Below, one piece after another: positions 24,659 through 31,457 of a stretch of DNA of 64,000 nucleotides. The stretch is from an uncultured Eubacteriales bacterium. Its GTDB lineage: Bacteria > Bacillota > Clostridia > Christensenellales > Aristaeellaceae. The stretch's first letter is position 1, and every line of letters starts with the position of its first letter. The notes below the pieces were generated by a model. That model worked only from the letters and a program-made list of their open reading frames with translations. It was not told the origin of the DNA and made no database searches. Position numbers and translations under genes: made by a program. Where the stretch lies: NCBI GenBank assembly GCA_900316415.1, contig ONCV01000002.1, positions 43,211-107,210 of the forward strand. The letters are read 5' to 3'.

Positions 24659-25912
24659 ATGAAGACCCTGTATCTGGAATGTGGAATGGGCGCCGCCGGC
24701 GATATGCTGATGGCGGCGCTGCTCGAACTGATCCCGGATCGGCAGGCCTTTCTGGATCAGATGAACGGCCTGGGGCTGCCCGGGATTCGGGTGGATGCGG
24801 AGCCGGCCGTCAAGTGCGGCATTTCCGGAACGCATATGAAGATCACCGTGAACGGACAGGAGGAGGAATCCTTTGACGCGCACGGGCATGAGCATGAACA
24901 TGAGCACGAGCACGGCCACAATCATGCGCACGAACATGAACACGAGCACGAACATGACCATGGCCATGAACACGGGCACCATCATCACGCCACCGTGGCG
25001 GATATCGACGGAATCATCGGCGGGCTGGATGTATCCGACCGGGTGAAAGCCGATGCCCGGGCCGTGTATGCCCTCATCGCCGAGGCTGAAAGCCGGGTGC
25101 ACGGGCGCCCCGTCCAGGAAATCCATTTCCATGAGGTGGGAACGCTGGACGCGGTGGCCGACGTGGTGGGCGTATGCCTGCTGATGGAAAGGATCGGAGC
25201 GGAAAGGATCGTTGCCTCCCCCGTGCATGTAGGCAGCGGCCATGTGCATTGCATGCACGGCATCCTTCCGGTGCCCGCCCCCGCCACGGCGCTGATTCTC
25301 GAGGGCATCCCCACCTACGGCGGCCAGGTGCAGGGCGAGCTGTGCACCCCCACCGGCGCGGCGCTGCTGAAGCATTTCGTGTCCCGCTTCGGGGATCGGC
25401 CCGTCATGGCCGCGGAGGCCATCGGCTACGGCATGGGCAAAAAGGATTTTGAACAGGCCAACTGCCTGCGGGCCTTCCTGGGGGAAAGCGAGAGCGAGCG
25501 GGAGGAAATCACCCGTCTGGAATGCAACCTGGATGACATGACCGGCGAGGAGATCGGCTTTGCCATGGAGCAGCTTTTCCGGGCCGGAGCCCGGGATGTC
25601 TATACCCAGTCCATCGGCATGAAAAAATCCCGCCCCGCCGTGCTGCTCAGCGTCATCTGCCTGCCGGAGGAAGCGGATCGCCTCGCCGCGGTCATGATGA
25701 AGCACACCTCGACCCTGGGCATCCGCCGGCAGGACATGAGCCGCTATGTTCTGAACCGGTCCGTGGAAACGGTGAACACGGCCTACGGCCCGGTGCGGGT
25801 GAAAACCGCCTCCGGCATGGGCGTCCGGCGCAGCAAGGCGGAATACGACGATCTGGCCGCCCTGGCGGAGAAAAACCAGGTACCCCTGGAAACCATCCGG
25901 CGGGAGCTGTGA
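24659..25912 (+). CDS. larC: LarC, nickel-pincer nucleotide cofactor synthase, undivided with His-rich loop
   Basis: A 417-residue LarC (DUF111) protein, the CTP-dependent nickel-insertion enzyme that completes the nickel-pincer cofactor of lactate racemase (LarA) and related enzymes. The N-terminal LarC1 part begins MKTLYLECGMGAAGDML. Residues 75-110 are a histidine-rich metal store with about 20 His in 36 residues. The LarC2 part starts near ECNLDDMTGEE and is in the same frame, unlike Lactobacillus plantarum, where a programmed frameshift joins larC1 and larC2. The ATG at 24659 follows AAGGAGG by 8 bp. No larA, larB or larE is nearby, so its client enzyme is encoded elsewhere. A terminator overlaps its stop codon. 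Confidence 0.92.
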   Translation: MKTLYLECGMGAAGDMLMAALLELIPDRQAFLDQMNGLGLPGIRVDAEPAVKCGISGTHMKITVNGQEEESFDAHGHEHEHEHEHGHNHAHEHEHEHEHDHGHEHGHHHHATVADIDGIIGGLDVSDRVKADARAVYALIAEAESRVHGRPVQEIHFHEVGTLDAVADVVGVCLLMERIGAERIVASPVHVGSGHVHCMHGILPVPAPATALILEGIPTYGGQVQGELCTPTGAALLKHFVSRFGDRPVMAAEAIGYGMGKKDFEQANCLRAFLGESESEREEITRLECNLDDMTGEEIGFAMEQLFRAGARDVYTQSIGMKKSRPAVLLSVICLPEEADRLAAVMMKHTSTLGIRRQDMSRYVLNRSVETVNTAYGPVRVKTASGMGVRRSKAEYDDLAALAEKNQVPLETIRREL

Positions 25913-25940
25913 GGGAGGCGCAAGCCTCCCTCATTTTTTC
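25911..25940 (+). terminator. Intrinsic terminator of larC
   Basis: GAGGGAGGC, loop GCAA, GCCTCCCTC, then ATTTTTTC. The stem starts inside the TGA stop codon. Confidence 0.9.
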
Positions 25941-25990
25941 TTTTCTTTACGATCTCCCGAGAACGGGAATCGCTTCCAGCGGCGCGGGCA

Positions 25991-26018
25991 CGGTCTCCGG
26001 GACGGATCCCGGAGACCG
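25991..26018. other. Perfect 12-bp stem with tetraloop downstream of the esterase gene
   Basis: CGGTCTCCGGGA, CGGA, TCCCGGAGACCG. It lies 11 bp after the minus-strand esterase stop (26029). No T-run follows on either strand, so it may be a 3'-end protection structure or a Rho-type site. Confidence 0.5.
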
Positions 26019-26028
26019 GATGAAGAAC

Positions 26029-26970
26029 TCAGGAGCGGCGGAAGCAGTCCCGGCAGAAACGGTCCACAATGGTAAGCACCTGATCGGTCCAGAATTCCGG
26101 CCCGCCGTGGTCCGCCCCCTTTACCAGCCAGAAATCCGCCGGATGGCCGGTTTCCTTCAGGCGCTGGTAAAGAACGGCACTGCCCTCGCAGTTGACCACC
26201 CGGTCCTTCGTGCCGTGGAAGATCAGCACGGGAGCCAGCCGCGTATCTTCCGAGATATTGCACTCCACCGACAGCTGCCGGGCCAGCTCCGGATGTTCCA
26301 GCAGATTCTGCCTTCCCATGACCATGCCCTCCGGGCTGTCCGGCAGGCAGTGGTTCACCGTGCTGGGGTTGGAATCGGGGGCCATCACGGAGGTGGATCC
26401 ATAATAATCCACAATGCCGCACACCTCGGCGCTGACGCCGGGGAACAGATTGTCCGCCGTGTCATCGTCGTGAATCAGGCCTCCCCACATGGCCGTATGT
26501 CCGCCGCTGGAATCGCCGGCCAGAATCATCCTTGCCGGGTCGACGCCGTATTTTGCGGCATTCCGGCGCAGAAAGCGGACGGCGTTCCGGGCATCCCGGG
26601 CCTGGGCGGGGAAACTGGCGATGCCGGAATGCCGGTACTGCACGATGGCGCAGACATAGCCCCGCAGCGCCAGCTTCGCCAGCTGGGCCACATTGGCGTA
26701 AACATACTGGGGCATCCATCCCGAACCCTGCACGAACACATAGCACGGCAGGGAGAAGGGCTGCTTCTCCGCGAAGGGCACAAAGCCGCTGTGGCGGCAG
26801 GCCGGGATGAGAATCTGCAGATGCAGCGGCGTGCCGTCCATCCGGGCATACTCCACATCATGAATGTAATGGACGCCCCTTTCCTCCCCCGTGGTTTTCA
26901 GGATTCTGGCGCCGTCGGGCACGGCGGAAAACTCCGGGAATTCCTCGTAGGTCCATGGTCTGACTTCCAT
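26029..26970 (-). CDS. Alpha/beta-hydrolase (esterase/acetylesterase-like)
   Basis: A 313-residue cytosolic hydrolase of the BD-FAE/acetylesterase type. The nucleophile elbow is GDSSGG (in LAGDSSGGHTAMWGG), the acid is the Asp of FHGTKDRVVN and the catalytic His is in KGADHGGPEFW. An oxyanion-hole-like FVQGSGWM lies upstream, replacing the usual HGG. The ATG at 26970 (MEVRPWTYEE) follows GGGAGGAA. Proteins of this kind deacetylate sugars or hydrolyse small esters; a role in trimming acetylated glycans would fit the neighbouring sugar importers but is inference. Confidence 0.9.
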   Translation of the reverse strand: MEVRPWTYEEFPEFSAVPDGARILKTTGEERGVHYIHDVEYARMDGTPLHLQILIPACRHSGFVPFAEKQPFSLPCYVFVQGSGWMPQYVYANVAQLAKLALRGYVCAIVQYRHSGIASFPAQARDARNAVRFLRRNAAKYGVDPARMILAGDSSGGHTAMWGGLIHDDDTADNLFPGVSAEVCGIVDYYGSTSVMAPDSNPSTVNHCLPDSPEGMVMGRQNLLEHPELARQLSVECNISEDTRLAPVLIFHGTKDRVVNCEGSAVLYQRLKETGHPADFWLVKGADHGGPEFWTDQVLTIVDRFCRDCFRRS

Positions 26971-27116
26971 CTGATTTCCTCCCTGATCTGATTTTGTCGG
27001 TTCTGAAGCAGACAAATGATGAAAAGCGTATGAATATATATTCGATCTTCCGGAAGGCGTTTTCCTGCCGTTTCCGCTTTCCGGCGCACGATTCCGCGGC
27101 GGTTCCGCGGGGCCCC

Positions 27117-27145
27117 TTGACAGGAGGGGAAAGCCGTGATAAGAA
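27117..27145 (+). promoter_or_regulatory. Sigma-A-like promoter of the P-loop kinase gene
   Basis: TTGACA, 17 bp, TAAGAA. It covers an in-frame GTG at 27136, which argues for the later ATG at 27223. Confidence 0.55.
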
Positions 27146-27222
27146 ACTTTCAGGAGAAAAAACCCGGATTTTCCGCGGATCGATGGCGCATCATCGGCGC
27201 GGAACAGCACGGAGGAGAAGGA

Positions 27223-27855
27223 ATGAACAACCCCGTCTTCGGTCTCCCGGGCGGAGAAGCGGAGCGCAGCCTGGCGGAATGGATCGCGCGGAAGGCATCC
27301 GGCGTCCCGCGGCTGCTGGTGACCCTGGACGGCCCCTGCGCCTCCGGCAAGACCACGCTGGCCGGGAAACTGGCGCAGGCGCTTTCCGGCGCGGTGGTTC
27401 ACACGGATGACTATGTCATTCCGCATGCGCTGAAGACGCCGGAGCGGCTGGCCGTTCCCGGCGGAAACTGCGACGCGGACCGTCTGGCGGAAGAGATCGT
27501 GATTCCCTTCAAATCCGGTCTCCCCGTCCGATATCGCAGATATGACTGCCGGAACGATGTCCTCCTGCCGGAAGAGCCGTTTCCGGATACGTGGGTTCTG
27601 ATTCTGGAGGGCAGCTATTGCAATCTGCCCGTCCTTCGCCGGCATGCCGATGTCCGCCTTTTTCTGGACGCGCCGTGGGAGGTACGGGAGGCCCGCCTTC
27701 TCGGGAGGGAATCCGCCGCCTCCCTGCAGCGGTTCCATGACCTCTGGATTCCCCTGGAGGATGCCTATTTTGCGGCATATCATCTGCCGGAGGGCGCGGA
27801 TCTGCTGCTCCGCAGCGGAGCCGACGGCCGCCTGGACTTCGTTCCGCTCAATTGA
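27223..27855 (+). CDS. P-loop NTPase, uridine-kinase-like
   Basis: A 210-residue small-molecule kinase-like protein. Walker A is GPCASGKTTL near residues 32-41, followed by VVHTDDYVIP (the acceptor-site Asp pair seen in uridine and pantothenate kinases), YDCRNDV, and the hydrophobic VLILEGSYCNLP strand. Lid arginines occur in EVREARLLGRE. The ATG at 27223 follows GGAGG by 7 bp. The family phosphorylates nucleosides or small metabolites; the substrate is not evident. It is followed by the butanol-dehydrogenase stub and the FMN enzyme, perhaps on one transcript that ends at 29061-29095. Confidence 0.85.
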   Translation: MNNPVFGLPGGEAERSLAEWIARKASGVPRLLVTLDGPCASGKTTLAGKLAQALSGAVVHTDDYVIPHALKTPERLAVPGGNCDADRLAEEIVIPFKSGLPVRYRRYDCRNDVLLPEEPFPDTWVLILEGSYCNLPVLRRHADVRLFLDAPWEVREARLLGRESAASLQRFHDLWIPLEDAYFAAYHLPEGADLLLRSGADGRLDFVPLN

Positions 27856-27959
27856 TCAGCCCCTCCCTTCACACTCCCTGAGCCGATGCCCCGGCAAGCC
27901 CCGGTCTGCGGCGGACTTCCTGATTCTACCCGACAGACGCTTTGGAAAGGATGGTACCT

Positions 27960-28109
27960 ATGGAAAACTTTACCTTCTATTCTCCCACCTACTTTGTTTT
28001 CGGCAGGGACACGGAATCCCGGGCGGGCAGCCTCGTCAAACGCTTCGGCGGCACCCGGGTCCTGATCCATTACGGCGGCTCCAGCGCGGTGAAATCCAGC
28101 CTGCGCTGA
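27960..28109 (+). pseudogene. N-terminal stub of an iron-dependent butanol dehydrogenase
   Basis: An ATG with a ribosome-binding site (AAAGGATGG) opens 49 codons, MENFTFYSPTYFVFGRDTES and onward to RVLIHYGGSSAVKSSLR, then TGA. This is an excellent match to the first ~50 residues of NADH-dependent butanol/iron alcohol dehydrogenases (about 390 aa), including the strand-GGSSAV nucleotide-binding start. Everything after that, including the iron-binding His residues, is missing; 60 bp later the FMN enzyme gene begins. It is a truncated gene, probably deleted in place. Confidence 0.85.
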
Positions 28110-28168
28110 AAGCGTCCCCCCAGCCCGGACCCGTCCGGAAAAAGCAGCACGAAAGGAGCCACCACAGC

Positions 28169-29050
28169 ATGAAGAATGAAAAGGCCGATTCCATTGCGAT
28201 CAATCGCAGATATCTGGATTCCCTGGTGATCGAAGGACGCATCATCGGTGCGGAACATCCCAGCACCCGGGTGACCGTGCTGGGAAAAAACTTTGAAACG
28301 CCCATCGTTCCCGGCGCCCTGAGCCATCTGAAGGGCGGCATGGCGGGCTACGCGGAAGGGGCCAGGCTGGCCGGCGCCCTGTGTTCGGTGGGCATGGGAA
28401 GCGTGGAGGATATGGATGCCATCTATGCCGCCTACTCCGACGTGATCAAGGTGATCAAGCCCTACGCGGACCAGGAGGAGGTTCTCTCCCGCATCCGGGC
28501 CGCGGAGCGGTTGGGCGCAATCGGCGTGGGCATGGATGTGGAGCATTCCATCAACCAGGACGACGATGCGGATTCCCTGGTGGCCGGATACCAGATGAAA
28601 CTGCCCACGATGGACGATCTGAAAATGTTTGTACAGTCCACGCGCCTGCCTTTCTTTATCAAGGGCGCCCTCAGCGTGCAGGATGCCCTGCGCTGCCAGG
28701 AACTGGGCTGCGCGGGGATCATCCTGAGCCATCACAACGGCCTGATGCGCTGGGCGGTGCCGCCGGTGATGCTCCTGCCGGAGGTCCGCAGAGCCGTCGG
28801 TCCGGATTTCCTCCTGATGGCGGACGGCGGCATTGCGGATGGCTATGACGCCTTCAAGGCGCTTGCACTGGGCGCGGATCTGGTGTGCGTGGGCAAGCCG
28901 CTGATGGAGCCCTACCAGAAGGACGGTCCCCGGGGCATCGCCGACGTACTGCGGCAGATGACCGGGGAACTTCGGGGGATCATGGCCCGCACCGGCTCCA
29001 AAGATGTAAAGCATATTGATCCCGCCGTGATCCATCCTGTACAATTTTAA
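28169..29050 (+). CDS. FMN-dependent alpha-hydroxy-acid dehydrogenase/oxidase family protein
   Basis: A 293-residue TIM-barrel flavoprotein of the lactate/glycolate oxidase family, shorter than the usual 340-380 residues. The FMN/substrate region is visible: PFFIKGALSVQDALR (strand with the conserved Lys), LSHHNGLMRW (His corresponding to the catalytic base of the classic SNHGGRQ motif, which is altered here) and LMADGGIADGYDAFKALALGADLVCVGKPLM (phosphate-binding loop). The ATG at 28169 follows AAAGGAG. The changed active-site motif means that substrate and electron acceptor may differ from lactate oxidase. A strong terminator follows. Confidence 0.85.
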   Translation: MKNEKADSIAINRRYLDSLVIEGRIIGAEHPSTRVTVLGKNFETPIVPGALSHLKGGMAGYAEGARLAGALCSVGMGSVEDMDAIYAAYSDVIKVIKPYADQEEVLSRIRAAERLGAIGVGMDVEHSINQDDDADSLVAGYQMKLPTMDDLKMFVQSTRLPFFIKGALSVQDALRCQELGCAGIILSHHNGLMRWAVPPVMLLPEVRRAVGPDFLLMADGGIADGYDAFKALALGADLVCVGKPLMEPYQKDGPRGIADVLRQMTGELRGIMARTGSKDVKHIDPAVIHPVQF

Positions 29051-29060
29051 AAGAACCGCA

Positions 29061-29095
29061 AATCCCCGACCCGGTTGAGCGGGTCGGGGATTTTT
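29061..29095 (+). terminator. Intrinsic terminator after the FMN enzyme gene
   Basis: CCCCGACCCG, loop, CGGGTCGGGG, then ATTTTT. Confidence 0.92.
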
Positions 29096-29142
29096 ATCTG
29101 GAACCGTTTTATTCCTGTATCCTTTTTCCGGGATGGGGCTTC

Positions 29143-29454
29143 TCAGCAGCCCTTTCTCCCGCTCCTGTGATCCTCCAGGGAGCATGCTCCCGGCGTGCCG
29201 TACTCCACCAGTCCGGCATCCGCCGGGTCAATGGACACGGTGCCGTCTTCCAGCACAAAGGCGGGAATGCCCACGTCGCCGATCTCCTTCATCCGGTCAA
29301 AGACCGGGCTTTGATCCCGCAGGCGCATGAAGGCGCTCATGTTTCGGATATTTTCACCGATGTTGATGTACTCAAACTCATCCTCGCGGCCCCGGACCTG
29401 TTCATGCACATAGTCGCAGTAGGGGCAGGTGGGCATGCCGTAAATCCTGATCAT
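29143..29454 (-). CDS. Glutaredoxin/thioredoxin-fold protein with CPYC motif
   Basis: A 103-residue redox protein. MIRIYGMPTCPYCDYVHEQV shows the first strand and the CPYC active site (C10, C13), and VGIPAFVLEDG gives the cis-proline loop. I chose the ATG at 29454 because GGAAGGAG lies 8 bp before it; an ATG two codons upstream is too close to that site. It lies downstream of MsrA, and glutaredoxin-like proteins can recycle MsrA, so a shared role in repair of oxidised methionine is plausible. Confidence 0.88.
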   Translation of the reverse strand: MIRIYGMPTCPYCDYVHEQVRGREDEFEYINIGENIRNMSAFMRLRDQSPVFDRMKEIGDVGIPAFVLEDGTVSIDPADAGLVEYGTPGACSLEDHRSGRKGC

Positions 29455-29456
29455 GG

Positions 29457-29600
29457 TCATTCTCCTTCCGTCCATGCATGGATCTTTTCCAGTTCTTCCG
29501 CAAAAAGCGCCTGATGCGCTTCTTCCTCCGCCGCAGCGTTCCGGGGCCCTTCAAAGGTCCGATCGCCGATCCGTCCCCGAAGCTGTTCCGGCGTTTCCGT
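29457..29600 (-). pseudogene. Possible MsrB N-terminal relic in frame behind MsrA
   Basis: Directly after the msrA TAA, the same frame stays open for 47 codons (TETPEQLRGRIGDRTFEGPR, NAAAEEEAHQALF and a charged tail) to a TGA overlapping the glutaredoxin start region. It resembles the MsrB opening (L-R-x-R-[IL], then [FY]-E-x-x-[QR]-x-A-A-x-E). MsrA-MsrB fusions have this order, so it may be a truncated fusion. No MsrB zinc cysteines or catalytic Cys remain. Confidence 0.4.
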
Positions 29601-30116
29601 TTACGTAGCTGTCTCCGCTTCCTCTCTCCGCTGCTGAAGCGCAAACAGGTCCCGGGAAATATGACAGTAACCGCCCGGATTCTTTTCCAGATACTTTTGG
29701 TGATATTCCTCTGCAGAGAAAAAATTCCTAAGCTTCTCCAGTTCCACGGCGAGCTTCTGCCCCGCTGCTCTCTCCTGCGCCTGATAGACCGCTTCAATCT
29801 CCGGCAGCTGACTCTCTTCCGTATAATAGATGCCGGTCCTGTACTGGATTCCCCTGTCGTTGCCCTGTCTGTTGACAGACAGCGGATCGATCACCATAAA
29901 GTAATCCTTCAGCAGATCCGTCAGGGAAATGACGGCAGGGTCATAGTCAATCTTCACCGTCTCCGCATGACCGCTGCTGGCGCACACTTCCTGATAGGAC
30001 GGCGGTTCATCCGGCCCGTTGGCATAGCCGACCTCTGTGCTGATCACACCGTCGAATTGGTCAAAGAACCTTTGGACGCCCCAGAAACAGCCGCCCGCCA
30101 GATAGATCGTTCTCAT
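29601..30116 (-). CDS. msrA: Peptide methionine-S-sulfoxide reductase MsrA
   Basis: A 171-residue MsrA that reduces the S-epimer of methionine sulfoxide in proteins. The catalytic GGCFWG motif is at residues 8-13 (MRTIYLAGGCFWGVQRFF), followed by EVGYANG (classic GYAGG-type loop) and SYQEVCASSGHAETVKI. The C-terminal NPGGYCHI holds a resolving-cysteine candidate. The ATG at 30116 follows GAAGGAGGG. The frame beyond the stop looks MsrB-like (29457-29600). It is transcribed away from the tRNA-Ala gene, which it follows. Confidence 0.95.
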   Translation of the reverse strand: MRTIYLAGGCFWGVQRFFDQFDGVISTEVGYANGPDEPPSYQEVCASSGHAETVKIDYDPAVISLTDLLKDYFMVIDPLSVNRQGNDRGIQYRTGIYYTEESQLPEIEAVYQAQERAAGQKLAVELEKLRNFFSAEEYHQKYLEKNPGGYCHISRDLFALQQRREEAETAT

Positions 30117-30282
30117 GCTTCCGCCCTCCTTCACGGTACGCTGCGCTGCACACCCCGGTTAAACCGGCAAAGCAGCAGCACAGGATTTCCCGGGACTTTT
30201 ACCAGTTCTCATAACGTGCCTGCCGGTCCAGATCCCGGATCTCCATCATTTCTGATTTGTCAATTAGCGTCCCAAAACAAGG

Positions 30283-30306
30283 AAAAACCCTTGAACAATC
30301 AAGGGC
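30283..30306 (-). terminator. Terminator of the tRNA-Ala gene
   Basis: Minus strand CCCTTGA, loop TTGT, TCAAGGG, then TTTTT, 7 bp beyond the tRNA 3' end. Confidence 0.85.
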
Positions 30307-30312
30307 TTTCCA

Positions 30313-30388
30313 TGGTGGAGCATAGGAGATTCGAACTCCTGACCCCCACACTGCCAGTGTGGTGCGCTACCAGCTGCGCTAATGCCCC
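30313..30388 (-). tRNA. tRNA-Ala(GGC)
   Basis: A 76-nt cloverleaf with encoded CCA. The acceptor stem GGGGCAT pairs with ATGCTCC (one G-U), the D arm is GCGC-AGCTGGTA-GCGC, the anticodon stem is CCACA/TGTGG with loop CTGGCAG (anticodon GGC, reading GCC/GCU alanine codons), and the T arm is AGGAG-TTCGAAT-CTCCT. Confidence 0.95.
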
Positions 30389-30401
30389 GCGAACAGGGTG
30401 T

Positions 30402-30430
30402 ACTTTACCACAGTTTGCGGGGTTTGTAAA
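30402..30430 (-). promoter_or_regulatory. Promoter of the tRNA-Ala gene
   Basis: TTTACA, 17 bp, TAAAGT, ending 13 bp before the tRNA 5' end. Confidence 0.75.
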
Positions 30431-30534
30431 GCCTTTTTTTGCTTTCCGGCCATTTCCCCACCAAGCGCCACGAATTCGTCGGATTTGATTCGTGAAATCC
30501 CATCATGCTCCCACTTTTTGCGGAAAATCGCGGT

Positions 30535-31233
30535 TTATTTGAACCGCAGATACAAATACGTGGCGACGGCGCTGATCAGGGTCAGGGCGATCAGCCAGGC
30601 GATGTTCTTCCGATCCAGCTTCAGGGATCCGACCCTGGACCGCACAAAGCCGAGCCGGCTCAGGGGAGGCACCGCGTACCGCAGGAACAGCACCAGCAGC
30701 ACGGCCTCAAAGGGAAAGAGCACCAGGTTCTTGATAATCCGGGGCAGATTGAACCAGGTATAGCTCTTCCCCAGCATCATCTGATAGTACAGGGCCATGA
30801 TGGGCGTCTGCAGCAGAATATTCACAAGGAAGTTCACGCAGAACCTGCACAGCACCACCCGTCTGACCGTGATTTCCGCCCGATACAGGAACAGGGCGAA
30901 GATCAGGGATCCCGCGATCTCCGTGAGGATGAAGGGGAAAAAGTACGGGCCGCTGGGAAAAATCAGGCACCCCAGCGTGTCTGATACGGCAGCCGCGGCA
31001 ATGGCCACCACCGGCCCGAAGGTCATGGCTCCCAGCGCGTTCACGAAGAGCGTCACATAGATATCCAGATTCGGCGCCACAGGAATCCGGATCGATTTCA
31101 GCGCCACCCGCAGGGCGATCATCAGCGCGGCGAAAACCAGCACGCGGGTATTCCGGAATTCCGCGGCGGCGTCCCGCCAGTACTCCCTGCAGAAGGGATG
31201 GGCATACAGCCTGCCGGAGCTTTTTACCGTCAT
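30535..31233 (-). CDS. folT: ECF transporter folate-specific S component FolT
   Basis: A 232-residue membrane protein with about six membrane segments, the substrate-binding S component of a group II ECF vitamin importer. The N-terminal helix contains the ALMIALRVALK segment; S components contact the shared EcfT subunit through small residues in this helix. The upstream THF riboswitch identifies the vitamin as folate. The shared EcfA/EcfA'/EcfT energising module is not in the window. The start at 31233 lies 8 bp from the AAAGGAGG site that the riboswitch expression platform can hide. Confidence 0.9.
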   Translation of the reverse strand: MTVKSSGRLYAHPFCREYWRDAAAEFRNTRVLVFAALMIALRVALKSIRIPVAPNLDIYVTLFVNALGAMTFGPVVAIAAAAVSDTLGCLIFPSGPYFFPFILTEIAGSLIFALFLYRAEITVRRVVLCRFCVNFLVNILLQTPIMALYYQMMLGKSYTWFNLPRIIKNLVLFPFEAVLLVLFLRYAVPPLSRLGFVRSRVGSLKLDRKNIAWLIALTLISAVATYLYLRFK

Positions 31234-31235
31234 AC

Positions 31236-31278
31236 AAAAAACCTCCTTTCAGAGCAAGCACTTGCTGCATAAGGAGGT
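31236..31278 (-). promoter_or_regulatory. Riboswitch expression platform: SD-sequestering hairpin with T-run
   Basis: Minus strand CACCTCCTT (31278-31270) pairs with AAAGGAGGT (31249-31241), which is the folT Shine-Dalgarno sequence; GCAAG-TG-CTTGC forms the inner stem. Six T follow the stem, so the same hairpin could both block translation and end transcription. Confidence 0.75.
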
Positions 31279-31302
31279 GAAAAGAATTCCTCATTATGTG
31301 GA

Positions 31303-31398
31303 ATCAGCGGGTGCGGGCCTGCAACCGCGGCATTCGCCTTCGTCCCCCGGTCAACTCCCCGTTCCGGAGGCACTTAACGAAGCAGACCCTACTCTGAT
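31303..31398 (-). promoter_or_regulatory. THF (tetrahydrofolate) riboswitch
   Basis: The minus strand shows the conserved class-I THF aptamer blocks in order: AGAGTAG, CGTTAAGTGCC, GGGGGACGAAGGCGAATGCC, GCGG and GCACCCGCT, closed by P1 pairing of ATCAG with CTGAT. It begins at the predicted +1 of the promoter at 31405-31433 and precedes folT. Confidence 0.9.
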
Positions 31399-31404
31399 GC
31401 CGTT

Positions 31405-31433
31405 ATTATATCCTTCCCCGCCGGGAGATGCAA
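31405..31433 (-). promoter_or_regulatory. Promoter of the THF riboswitch-folT unit
   Basis: TTGCAT, 17 bp, TATAAT; the aptamer starts 7 nt after the -10 box. Confidence 0.8.
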
Positions 31434-31457
31434 GCCTTCGCCTGTTCTCCGTCTGTT

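Noticed and set aside
24881..24988. Tandem repeats resembling a CRISPR-like or microsatellite array
   Set aside because: It is the codon repeat of the LarC histidine-rich loop; there are no unique spacers.
30199..30249. A 16-codon frame (MMEIRDLDRQARYENW) between tRNA-Ala and msrA
   Set aside because: It has no ribosome-binding site and no recognisable relative; it may be a gene remnant but the evidence is too thin to list.
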